A stretch of DNA of 64,000 nucleotides from Gemmatimonadota bacterium (GTDB lineage: Bacteria > Latescibacterota > UBA2968 > UBA8231): NCBI GenBank assembly GCA_009841115.1, contig VXML01000080.1, positions 1-64,000 on the forward strand. The letters are read 5' to 3'. The translations under genes and the position numbers were made by a program. Under the pieces are notes generated by a model, which saw only the letters and a list, made by a program, of their open reading frames with translations, searched no databases and was not told where the DNA came from. Below are positions 34,729 through 43,620 of this stretch, piece after piece (position 1 is the stretch's first letter; each line of letters starts with the position of its first letter).

Positions 34729-36762
34729 TTAGTAGGCAATGCCCAAGGGGCGGAGTTGGGGATCAGCGGCAAATTCCGAGCGCAGGTCTAAGGCCACTAG
34801 GTAGAGACCGGGCGGCAGCCTCTGACCTGTTTCATCGCGGCCATCCCAGCGCAAGCTCTGCGGCCCCGCGCTTTGCAAGCCGGCCTCGACGAGGGCCACG
34901 CGCCGTCCGTCGAGGCTATAGATCTCGAGGACGACGGGGACGGTTTCGGGTAGGCGGAATAGCGAATAGGCGATGTGCAGTTCGTCGTTGATACCGTCGC
35001 CGTTAGGCGTAAAAACCGAAGAGGAAAAGGTCAGGTTCTGGATAAAAGCGGTTTTCTGCCCGGTGGTGCCAAGCACGCGCAGGCTGTTGGTCGAGAGAGC
35101 CTCGCCGACATCGGCACCGACTACAGGTTGCGGCAGGATGTCGCGTTCGCTGTCTAGGACCTCGCTCTGGAAGGTGGTTGCGAATTCAAATATCTCCGTG
35201 CCAAAGACAATGCGGATGGGCGGATTGTTGGTGCGGGTGATGCGCTCGGGCAGGTGGATGAGCAAGCCCTCGGGCTCTTGGACGACCTCAGCGGGTGCAG
35301 TTTCCGTGCGACTCTCGCCCAGTTGCAGGCTTTTGAGTTCGGTTTGGTGCCCCGTGCGAATGCGCAGCAGGTCGAAGCCGGGTGCATTTACGGTCTCAAA
35401 GTCGGCTTGGAGATCATAGACGAATTCTATCGCTTCGCCCAACGGGACTTGGGTGATCCCGCCGACGGGCTGTGGATCGTCTAAGGGGGCCACTTCGCCG
35501 CGCACGTTGGCGGCCAACAGCGGGGCAGTTTCGAGCCACAACGAGTCGAGGCGCACGAAATCGTCGAAGGAATCGCTTTCCATGGTGACGCGGAACTGCA
35601 AATAGGTGCCGTTGCGCAGATTGATTGGTTGGCCCGATTCGACGAAGGGTGCGGACCAGAAAGTCCAGTTGTCTGAATCGTAGCCGATGGACGCGCGGAC
35701 GCCCGGCTTGGGCTGGCGTTCGCTCAGGTCGGATGCGGCGGTGATGCGCACGAAGCGAGTGCGCAGTGCGTTTTCGTAGTGGTCGCGCGAAACCACGCGC
35801 TCTAGGCCGGTATCCATGTATTCGTGATAAACGGCTGGGTCGTTGTCTAGGCCGGTGCGCACCTCAATTTTAAGTTGCGCTGCCGCGTCGGGGGTTTCCA
35901 CTGGAGTCCCATTGACCATGCGGAACTTCGTGGCCTGCCAGAACAGCCGCCCGAAATTCACGGGTTCGCCGAGGTCGGTTATGTTGGTCTTGTAGATGGC
36001 CTGCCGCGGCACGCCTTGGGCGAAGAGCTGGAACTCGCTGATCGAGCCGATGAGGGCAATGGCGACGTTGCCGCTTTTGGCTTGGGCGTCTTCGTCTAGT
36101 AGCGAGAGCGTCCGGCGGTAGCGGAGGAAGCGCAGGTACTGGCGGGTGAAGTCAATGCGCACGTGGGGTTCAAAGTTAGATTTGGTATCGGTGATGACGG
36201 TGGAGAGCGGGTTGATATTGCCTTCGAGCACCGGGGGTTCGGGCGCGACCGAAGCGGTCACCTGAAAGGCGGGAACGAAGTCCGTTTCGAGTGGCGTGCC
36301 GTCGGAGCGAAAGCCCTCGCTGGGCGGAATAAAACCAAAGGCCACCGCTGGCACCGACACGGCCAAATCCATGGTGAAGGTTTCCTTTTCAATGCGGTCG
36401 GCTTTTGGGGGGTTATAGGTGAGAGGGTCGCCGTCGATGAGCCAGGAGCCGTTTTCCGATGGGTCGGGCACGCCGTGGTTCCACTTCCACATCCTCGGCG
36501 TTTCGCCGTCTAGGTAGTCGAAGATGCGGTCGCTGGGATCGCGCCAAAAGGCCCAATTGTCGATGTGGGAAAAAACCGTTTCGTCCAGCGTGAAGTACGT
36601 GGGCTGGATGGCACCGGGAGTGGTTGCGAAATCGACGAAGAGGCGGGTGGTGTCGTTTTCACTCCAAGCCAAGCCGCTGCCGCCTAGTTGCCAGTGGGAA
36701 ATCTGGGCGGTGGCACTTTGCGCTAAAATTAGGGTGAACAGGACGATTGTGGTACGACGCAT
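34729..36762 (-). CDS. Array gene B3: exported sorting-tail protein
   Basis: 677 residues, signal peptide 1-20, the near-identical sister of B4 with the same order: WQLGGSGLAWSENDTTRL, LIDGDPLTYNPP, the NFGRLFWQATKFRM segment, DNWTFWSAPF, TPNGDGIND and an ending PLGIAY. A GGAAGGAGAG site precedes ATG. Its stop is followed 10 bases later by the A3 remnant. The similarity to B4 includes third codon positions over long stretches, indicating a recent duplication or gene conversion. Confidence 0.75.
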   Translation of the reverse strand: MRRTTIVLFTLILAQSATAQISHWQLGGSGLAWSENDTTRLFVDFATTPGAIQPTYFTLDETVFSHIDNWAFWRDPSDRIFDYLDGETPRMWKWNHGVPDPSENGSWLIDGDPLTYNPPKADRIEKETFTMDLAVSVPAVAFGFIPPSEGFRSDGTPLETDFVPAFQVTASVAPEPPVLEGNINPLSTVITDTKSNFEPHVRIDFTRQYLRFLRYRRTLSLLDEDAQAKSGNVAIALIGSISEFQLFAQGVPRQAIYKTNITDLGEPVNFGRLFWQATKFRMVNGTPVETPDAAAQLKIEVRTGLDNDPAVYHEYMDTGLERVVSRDHYENALRTRFVRITAASDLSERQPKPGVRASIGYDSDNWTFWSAPFVESGQPINLRNGTYLQFRVTMESDSFDDFVRLDSLWLETAPLLAANVRGEVAPLDDPQPVGGITQVPLGEAIEFVYDLQADFETVNAPGFDLLRIRTGHQTELKSLQLGESRTETAPAEVVQEPEGLLIHLPERITRTNNPPIRIVFGTEIFEFATTFQSEVLDSERDILPQPVVGADVGEALSTNSLRVLGTTGQKTAFIQNLTFSSSVFTPNGDGINDELHIAYSLFRLPETVPVVLEIYSLDGRRVALVEAGLQSAGPQSLRWDGRDETGQRLPPGLYLVALDLRSEFAADPQLRPLGIAY

Positions 36763-36788
36763 TATGACTCTCCTTCCGAAGGAAGGAT

Positions 36789-36819
36789 TAATATAATACG
36801 CCGTAAGCGATTATCCTAT
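36789..36819 (-). promoter_or_regulatory. Conserved block upstream of B3
   Basis: The counterpart of the block at 34561-34591, lying between the stop of A2 and the start of B3. On the minus strand it reads ATAGGATAATCG, then CGGCGTATTATATTA. Possible promoter or regulator site; not verified. Confidence 0.4.
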
Positions 36820-36828
36820 CGGAGCAAA

Positions 36829-39162
36829 TCAGTACGCCACGGCGATGGTGTGCAGCGCCGTATCGTCGCCAGCGTCAGCCCCTAGGTCGATGTGACAGAG
36901 GTAGGTACCGGGTGGCACGAGGTTGCCTTGGGTAGCGCGTCCATTCCAAGTAAAAACGTGAGCCAAGCCGTCGATAGTCGGAGTCGCCAGTTCGGCAACC
37001 GACCGTCCGGCGAGGTCGAAAATGCGCACTCGGGGCGTGTGTTGCTCGACCTTGAAGGCGACGAAGCGGATAACCACTTCGTCGTTGATGCCGTCGCCGT
37101 TGGGGGTGAGCACCGACGAGGAAATCGAGAGGTCGTCGATGAGCCGGGTCGTGCCGGTCAGGTCGGGGAGCATGACGATATTGGCGCGGCGCGTCAGCGG
37201 CTCGACCGATTGCCATAGGTCTGGATGGCTGCTTGAACCCAAGTCGAGGCCAAAAAGCGTGGCGTTGTGTACTACGCGGGTGGTGAAGCTGACTTGGACG
37301 GAGTCGGCGGTGATCGCGCGGGGTAGGCCGATTTGTAGGGTATCGGCGCGGATGGCTATGGAAGATGGTTCGACATGGATGCCGCCCGCGCGGACTTCGA
37401 CATTGGACGCTTTGGAAGGCAGGTCAAAGCGCAGTAGGTCGAAACCCGCGTCCTCATCATCGGCAGCGGACACTAGGGTGTACGTGAAGCGGGTGTCTTC
37501 GTTGGGTTGGGCGACTCGCGGGGTGATCAGGCCGCGCGCGCCTTGCAGTAGCGCGTCCTCGTACTCAAGCGATAGCGCGTCAATCGCTGGGGCTACCTGT
37601 GGATCGTCGGTTGAGAGGATCAGCTCCAATTGCACGAAGCGGCGCGGACTTTGCGACTTAAATGCCTCGCCGGAAAAGTTGTACGCCTCGCTCCATGAAT
37701 CCCAATCCTCGCTGACCACGACCGTGGTGTCGATCCTTCCCCGCAGCACTTTGGGCAGGCTGAGCCATTTCTCTTCGGTGACCAGCTCGCCAATTTTGTC
37801 GTGGAAGGCATAGACTTCGCCTTGGGTATTGCCCGAGCGCGAGCGCACTTGCAGGCGAGTGCCGGGCGGAATGTCGGCGTCCCAAGAGAGACTGCTGATG
37901 ACTTTGGGGCGACCGTCGCCAGCAGCCGCGCCGAGATCGATAAAGTCCGAGCGCATGATTATCTCGGCGGGATGGCCCGGCGAAAACAGCATTAGTTCGG
38001 TCCAGCGCGAGCCCCAGCCTTGGGGGATATGGGCGTGCCAGAACAGGTAGCGGACTCTGCGCGGTTGGAGCAGATAGCGCAGATAGCGCATGGGGTTGGG
38101 GTCGGGCTGGTCGATGAGGGTGGCGAAGTCGAAGGATTCGGGGATGGGGAGTTGAGAGCTGATGACGCGAGTGCCATCCGAATAGAGGAAGTTAAAACCG
38201 CGCGGCGCACCGGCCACGCTGCCGACCGTGCCCTCGCGTGGCCGCAGTGCGTAGAGGAAAAGTTCGTCGAGCCAGAATACGGCCCCTAGGTCAATGAAAA
38301 ACCAAGTGCCCTGATCCTCCCAGGTGCGGACGCGGCCCTCAAAGCCCACGGGCAGGATGGAACTGGCGGTGTTCATGTCGCCGTCGAGGATGTTCTCGGT
38401 GGAGCGGGCGGTAAGCCCGTCGATGATGCCGCCGCGCAGGTTGTTGCCCAAGCTGACGTTGTCGCCGACGGCAATGACTTCGATCTCGGCTAGCGCGCCT
38501 TCAGGATCGAAGTCTTCGACGGTGAAGTTGATGTACTGGATGAGGCGGTACTGGTTGAATTTTTCCAGATCGACATCGCGATTGGGGTCGAGGACTTGGG
38601 CGGAGTCTTGGAGGTCGAAGGCGAGGGGGAACGAGACCGTGGTGTCCCGGTTGGGTTGGGTCGTGAGATAGACCGGGCGAAAGATAAAGAGGTCGTCGAG
38701 GGCGTCGGAAGTGATGCCCGTGGCGGTGAAGACGGTAAACTGGCGGAAGGGCCGAGCGCCTTCTTGGTCGGGGAAGTGCAGGCGGATCTCTTTGGCTAGC
38801 ACGGTGCGGCCGAGGTCGATTTGCACGAACCAGTCGCCGAGGGGATCGTCGGCAGAAGCCTGCCAGAAGGTCTCGCGGTCGCCGTCAATGATCCGTCTGG
38901 CTGTGGCCGGGTTGCTGCCGGCTTCCCAGATCCCGCCCGGCACGTTGGCACCGCGCGAGCGGGTGAGGTGAGTGAAGTTGGATGCGTCGGCTACGGCGTT
39001 AATGTCCTTGCGGAATTTGACTAGTTGCAGCCGTCCGCGGTCGTCGAACTCGATCAGGCCGTGGGGTCGCTTCCAGGTTGACCAGCTAGCGGCGCTGTCG
39101 AAGCGGAATTCTTCGGCGAGCACTGTCGCCGCACAAAGAACGGAGAGCAACAGAGGACGCAT
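36829..39162 (-). CDS. Array gene A2: exported discoidin-like protein with sorting tail
   Basis: 777 residues with a signal peptide (LLLSVLCAATVLAEE). Two discoidin-like regions: IIDGDRETFWQAS with WFVQIDLGRTVLAKEIRL, then TWFFIDLGAVFWLDELFLY. Then WDSWSEAYNFSGEAFKSQSP, a beta-sandwich, TPNGDGINDE and an ending TIAVAY. Starts 6 bases after the stop of B2. It has diverged clearly from A1 and A4 while keeping the same order of segments, so the A family is old and this pair is not from the latest duplication. Confidence 0.75.
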   Translation of the reverse strand: MRPLLLSVLCAATVLAEEFRFDSAASWSTWKRPHGLIEFDDRGRLQLVKFRKDINAVADASNFTHLTRSRGANVPGGIWEAGSNPATARRIIDGDRETFWQASADDPLGDWFVQIDLGRTVLAKEIRLHFPDQEGARPFRQFTVFTATGITSDALDDLFIFRPVYLTTQPNRDTTVSFPLAFDLQDSAQVLDPNRDVDLEKFNQYRLIQYINFTVEDFDPEGALAEIEVIAVGDNVSLGNNLRGGIIDGLTARSTENILDGDMNTASSILPVGFEGRVRTWEDQGTWFFIDLGAVFWLDELFLYALRPREGTVGSVAGAPRGFNFLYSDGTRVISSQLPIPESFDFATLIDQPDPNPMRYLRYLLQPRRVRYLFWHAHIPQGWGSRWTELMLFSPGHPAEIIMRSDFIDLGAAAGDGRPKVISSLSWDADIPPGTRLQVRSRSGNTQGEVYAFHDKIGELVTEEKWLSLPKVLRGRIDTTVVVSEDWDSWSEAYNFSGEAFKSQSPRRFVQLELILSTDDPQVAPAIDALSLEYEDALLQGARGLITPRVAQPNEDTRFTYTLVSAADDEDAGFDLLRFDLPSKASNVEVRAGGIHVEPSSIAIRADTLQIGLPRAITADSVQVSFTTRVVHNATLFGLDLGSSSHPDLWQSVEPLTRRANIVMLPDLTGTTRLIDDLSISSSVLTPNGDGINDEVVIRFVAFKVEQHTPRVRIFDLAGRSVAELATPTIDGLAHVFTWNGRATQGNLVPPGTYLCHIDLGADAGDDTALHTIAVAY

Positions 39163-39168
39163 TGGCCG

Positions 39169-41178
39169 TTAATAGGCAATGCCCACAGCCAATAGCTGTT
39201 TGGCCTGGACGAACTGGGTTTGCAGTGCGAGGGAGAGCAGGTAGAGGCCCGGTGGAAGAAGCTGTCCGGTCTCGTCGCGGCCATCCCACATGATCGCCTG
39301 ATCCCCAGAGTCTTGCCGGCCCTTGTCGAGGCGGGCGATGCGGCGGCCGTCCAAGGCGTACACTTCGAGTGCCACGGGCACCGCACCGGGGAGGCGGAAG
39401 AGCGAATAACGGATCTGGAGCTGGTCGTGGACGCCGTCGCCATTGGGGGTCAGTACCGGGGTGGACAAGGCGAGCGATTGGATGAAATCAGGTGTTTCGT
39501 CGTTCGCGCCTAGCACGCGCAGGCTATTGGTGGAGACTGCTTCGTCGGCGTCGCCGGCGAGAATCGGCTGGGGGAGCGATTCGCTGTCAGCGGCAAAGAT
39601 CTCGCCGGTGAAGGTGGAGGCGAATTCGAAAACTGCGGTGGCGAAAGTCACGCGGATCGGCGCGTTGTTGGCGCTGGTGACGCGCTGGGGCAGTTGGATC
39701 GTCAACCCGTCGTCTTCAGTTACTGCGACGGGATTGACGGAAGCGAGCGGCGTGCCCATTTCGAGGCTGCGGAAGGCGGTGCGGCTGCCGGTGTGGATTT
39801 TGAGCGCGTTGAAGCCGGGAGCGGTGTTGCCGTCGAATTCGGCCCGCACCTGATAGACGAATTCGGTCTCTTGGCCCAAGGCCACTTCGGTAAAGCCGCG
39901 CTTGGGCTGCGGGTCGTCGCGCCGGGCCACTTCGGCGAAAACCTCGGCAGCCAATAGAGGCGCGGTCTCAATCCACAGCGAGTCAATCCGCAGCCAAGCG
40001 TCGAAGTCGCGGCTTTCTATGGACAGATCCACCTGTAGATGCGATCCGCTGCGGAGCCGGATGAGTTGGCCCGATTCGGTGAAAGGCACCGACCAGAAGG
40101 ACCAGTTGGCGGAATCGTAGCCAATGGAGGCGCGAATTCCGGGCCGTGGGTCGCGGTTGAGCTGGGCAGTGAGCGTCTCGTAGGTTTCGCGCGAGACCTC
40201 TTTCTCGCGGCCGATGTTGGTGTATTCGTGGTAGGTCGCCGGGCTGTCGTCGCGGCCGACGCGGACCCTGGCCTTGAGCCAGACGGGGGCGTCGGGATCT
40301 TCGACGACTGCGCCATCGACCAAGCGCAGCGGCGTGCCCGCCCAGTGCAGGCGGCCAAAATTTACAACTTGGCCCAGATCGACGACTTGGCTGAGGTACA
40401 CGACGCGCTGGGGTATGCCTTGGCCGAAGACCTCAAATCCCCCGATTGAGCCTTTGAGCGCGATGGCTTGGTTGCCTTGGCCGCCGCAGTCGCGGCAGAT
40501 GTTGAGGGCTTCCTCGTCGGCCAGCGACAATTGGCGGCGCCAGCGGAAGAAGCGGGCGTACTGGCGGGGGAATTCTATTTGAACGGAGGGTTCGAAGTTG
40601 GCACCGACATTGGCGATGGTTTTTTCAAAGAGATCGTTGCCGCCCCAGTGAACGGCCGGTTCAGAGTCCGTGCCGATCGAGACGTCGAAAGCCGGGATAG
40701 TGTCGAAGGGCAGTGGTGTGCCGTCAGAGCGAAAGCCCTGCGAGGGAGTGAAGAAGCCGAAGCGCACGGCGGGGATCGGCACGGCAGTGTCGAAGGAGAA
40801 GAACGTGGCTCTGACCGATTCGGAACGGGGGGCGTTATAGGTCGTGGAATCGCGATCAACTAAGAATACGCCGCTTTGGGTCGGATCGCCGCCGGCGCCG
40901 TTCCAGCGATTCCAGAAGCGGGGTTTCTGGCCATCGACGTAGCCGAGGTTGTGCAGAGAGGGATCGCGCCAGAACTCCCAGTTTTCCAGCAGGTGAATGA
41001 CGTTTTGAGCTGGCTGCAAGTAGAGCGGCTGGATCGCACCGTCGGCGAAATCGACGAGGACTTGGAGGGAGTCGCGCTGATCCCACGCCATACCACTGCC
41101 GCCCAGTTGCCACTTTTCTACTTGAGCGTGACTGGGCGCGACGGCGAGAACTATGATTAAAGGCCAAGCACTGCGCAT
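39169..41178 (-). CDS. Array gene B2: exported sorting-tail protein
   Basis: 669 residues, signal peptide 1-18 (ending PSHAQ). It keeps the B order: WQLGGSGMAWDQRDSLQVLV, VDRDSTTYNAP, the FGRLHWAGTPLRLVDG segment, SANWSFWSVPF, TPNGDGVHD and an ending AVGIAY. An NICRDCGGQGNQ insertion with two cysteines is peculiar to this copy. A GGCGGAGGTACAG site lies upstream of ATG. 95 bases separate it from A1, containing a diverged form of the conserved intergenic block. Confidence 0.75.
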   Translation of the reverse strand: MRSAWPLIIVLAVAPSHAQVEKWQLGGSGMAWDQRDSLQVLVDFADGAIQPLYLQPAQNVIHLLENWEFWRDPSLHNLGYVDGQKPRFWNRWNGAGGDPTQSGVFLVDRDSTTYNAPRSESVRATFFSFDTAVPIPAVRFGFFTPSQGFRSDGTPLPFDTIPAFDVSIGTDSEPAVHWGGNDLFEKTIANVGANFEPSVQIEFPRQYARFFRWRRQLSLADEEALNICRDCGGQGNQAIALKGSIGGFEVFGQGIPQRVVYLSQVVDLGQVVNFGRLHWAGTPLRLVDGAVVEDPDAPVWLKARVRVGRDDSPATYHEYTNIGREKEVSRETYETLTAQLNRDPRPGIRASIGYDSANWSFWSVPFTESGQLIRLRSGSHLQVDLSIESRDFDAWLRIDSLWIETAPLLAAEVFAEVARRDDPQPKRGFTEVALGQETEFVYQVRAEFDGNTAPGFNALKIHTGSRTAFRSLEMGTPLASVNPVAVTEDDGLTIQLPQRVTSANNAPIRVTFATAVFEFASTFTGEIFAADSESLPQPILAGDADEAVSTNSLRVLGANDETPDFIQSLALSTPVLTPNGDGVHDQLQIRYSLFRLPGAVPVALEVYALDGRRIARLDKGRQDSGDQAIMWDGRDETGQLLPPGLYLLSLALQTQFVQAKQLLAVGIAY

Positions 41179-41273
41179 CGGATACTGTACCTCCGCCGAG
41201 GTGAAATGCTAGCGGGAAGATAACGCAAAAAGAGCCGTGCGCCGAATTAAAATTACCACTGGGATACGAGGTT

Positions 41274-43619
41274 CTAATAGGCGACGGAGATGGTGTGTAG
41301 GACCGTATCGTCACCGGCGTCGGCACCGAGATCGACGCGCAGGACGTAGATGCCAGGCTCTACGACTGTGCCACTGACCTGAGTGCCGTCCCAAGTGAAG
41401 AGGTGGTGCAAACCCTCGGCGGCTGGCGTGAGAACGGCTACTTCGCGCCCGGCGAGGTCGAAGACTGCCACTCGCGGCTCGCGGTTTTCGACTTTCAGGA
41501 CGACGAATCGCACCTCTAGCCGGTCATTGATGCCGTCGCCGTTGGGCGTAAGTGTTGGCGAGGAGATGAAGAAGTCGTCGATGAGCTGGCTGCTATTGGT
41601 CAGTTCGGGCAGCATGACGATATTGGCGCGGCGGGCAGCCGGTTCGACCGACTGCCACAGGCCCGGATGTGCGCTGGAGCCTAAGTCCAGCGCGAAGAGC
41701 GTGGCATTGCGCACTAAGCGGGTGGTAAAGTGGACGCGGACCGAATCGTCTCGGACCGGATCGGGTAAAGCGATGAGCAGGGAGTCTCCGCGCAGGGAAG
41801 CTGCCGCCGAGATGGTTTCTGTGCCCTTCTCCACGCTCACGCTGGGCAGATTGAGCGGACCCGGCAGGGCGAAGCGCATCAGGTCGAAGCCGACGTCATC
41901 GGGGCCAGCGCTGGGCAACAGGGTATAGGTGAAGATCGTCTCCTCGTTGAGTGGGGCACTGCGCGGCTCAATGCGCCCGCGGGCACTCTGAAGCAGCGCC
42001 GCGTCGAATTCGATCGACAACTCGTTGACTGTGGGCGCGACCTCGGGGTCGTCGGTGGCAAGAATCAGTTCCAGTTGCACGAAGCGACGCGGACTTTGCG
42101 ATTTAAAGGTTTCGCCGGAAAATTGGTACACATTGCTCCAAGCGTCCCAGTCCTCGCCGACGACTAGCGCAGTGTCAATGGCACCGCGCAGCACTTTGGG
42201 CGAGCTGTTCCATTTTTCTTCGGTGATCTCTTCGCCGATCTTGTTGTGGAAGGTATAGATCGGTGCCAGCGCGTTGCCCGAACGCGAGCGCAGTTGCATT
42301 CTGGCTGCTGGAGGCAGGTCGGCGTCCCAGTGCAGAGCCTTGATGACTTTGGGCCGCTCGTCGCCGGCGATCTGGCCGAGGTCGATAAAGCCGGAGCGCA
42401 GTGAGACTTGAGCGGGATAGCCCGGCGAGAACAGCATGAACTCGCCCCATTTGGATTCTTGCCAATCGCGGTCGGTTAGGCCGTGCCAGAACATGTAGCG
42501 CATCCTGCGCGGCCTAAATTTATAGCGTATGCGATAGAGGCCATCCGCCTTGGGATTGACGTGCGTGAGCAGGTTGCCGTAGTCGAGCGGCGCAGGTACG
42601 GGCAGGGAAGTGCCCACGCTGAGCGAGCCGTCCGAGACTAGGATGTTGTGACCTGGGCCGGCCGAGCCGCGGTGATGGCCCGCAGTGCCCTCAAAAGGTT
42701 GGAGTACGTAGAGGAACAGTTCATCGACGAAGAACACGGCTCCTAAATCGACGTAAAACCAAGTCCCGGCCTTCTCCCAGCCTTGGTCGCCGCGCCCAGA
42801 GGTGATGAGGTTGGTGGTGTTGATATCGGCGTCAAAGAGGTTATTTGGGGCCGCGGCTACCGTGCCGTTGAGGAAGGTGCCGCGCTCGGCAGTGCCGATG
42901 CTGATATTATCGCCCACAGAGAGCACTTCGACTTCGGCGAGCGCTGCATCTGGGCTCTGGTCTTCGACGACGATACTGATGTACTGAATCACTTGGTAGC
43001 GGTTTTCAAAGGTTCGATCAATGGCCATATCTGGATCGACTGTCAGGACGGTATCGGCGGCCGGGTACTCGAGGGGAATGGTCAGGGAAGTGGCGCGGTT
43101 GGGTAGGGTGGTGCGATAGACTGGGTCGTATTTGAAAACGTCGGCCGTGGCTTGGATGCGCGCCCCGGTGGTGCCATAGACGGTGAACTGCCGCAGCGGG
43201 CGGGCACCCTCTTGGTCGGGGAAGGTCAGGCGAATGTGGCGGGCGAGTACGGCGCGGCCCAAATCGATATCGAGGAACCAATTTTTGAGTTCGTCAGCCG
43301 GGTCGGGTTGCCAGAAGGTCGCGGGATCGCCGTCAATGGCGTTTGTGGCTGTCGCACTCCCGCTGCCGACCTGCCAGATTCCGCCTGCCACTTCGCCGCG
43401 TTTTTGGGTGGAATGGGTGAAGAGATGGGCGTCGCGGATGGCATCCACTTCCTTGCGGTATTTGGTCAGGCGCAACACGCCCTCTGCATCCACCTGTACC
43501 AGCCCGGCAGGCATGGTCCAGCTTTGCCATTTTTCTGGGCTGTCAAAACTCAGCATTTCAGCCCAGCCGGGAATGGCCGGCAAAGCGAGCCAAGCTGTAA
43601 AGGCAACGAGGAAGCGCAT
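41274..43619 (-). CDS. Array gene A1: exported discoidin-like protein with sorting tail
   Basis: The true start is ATG 43619, one base after the TAA of B1, giving 781 residues and a signal peptide (FLVAFTAWLALPAIPGWAE); the open frame extends 72 codons further upstream but overlaps B1. Segments as in A4: AIDGDPATFWQPDP, FLDIDLGRAVLARHIRL, TWFYVDLGAVFFVDELFLY, DWDAWSNVYQFSGETFKS, TPNGDGIND and TISVAY. It is closer to A4 than to A2 in the central region (for example the KVLRGAIDTALVVGEDWDAW segment). Tight coupling to B1 suggests the two products are made together. Confidence 0.75.
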   Translation of the reverse strand: MRFLVAFTAWLALPAIPGWAEMLSFDSPEKWQSWTMPAGLVQVDAEGVLRLTKYRKEVDAIRDAHLFTHSTQKRGEVAGGIWQVGSGSATATNAIDGDPATFWQPDPADELKNWFLDIDLGRAVLARHIRLTFPDQEGARPLRQFTVYGTTGARIQATADVFKYDPVYRTTLPNRATSLTIPLEYPAADTVLTVDPDMAIDRTFENRYQVIQYISIVVEDQSPDAALAEVEVLSVGDNISIGTAERGTFLNGTVAAAPNNLFDADINTTNLITSGRGDQGWEKAGTWFYVDLGAVFFVDELFLYVLQPFEGTAGHHRGSAGPGHNILVSDGSLSVGTSLPVPAPLDYGNLLTHVNPKADGLYRIRYKFRPRRMRYMFWHGLTDRDWQESKWGEFMLFSPGYPAQVSLRSGFIDLGQIAGDERPKVIKALHWDADLPPAARMQLRSRSGNALAPIYTFHNKIGEEITEEKWNSSPKVLRGAIDTALVVGEDWDAWSNVYQFSGETFKSQSPRRFVQLELILATDDPEVAPTVNELSIEFDAALLQSARGRIEPRSAPLNEETIFTYTLLPSAGPDDVGFDLMRFALPGPLNLPSVSVEKGTETISAAASLRGDSLLIALPDPVRDDSVRVHFTTRLVRNATLFALDLGSSAHPGLWQSVEPAARRANIVMLPELTNSSQLIDDFFISSPTLTPNGDGINDRLEVRFVVLKVENREPRVAVFDLAGREVAVLTPAAEGLHHLFTWDGTQVSGTVVEPGIYVLRVDLGADAGDDTVLHTISVAY

Positions 43620-43620
43620 T

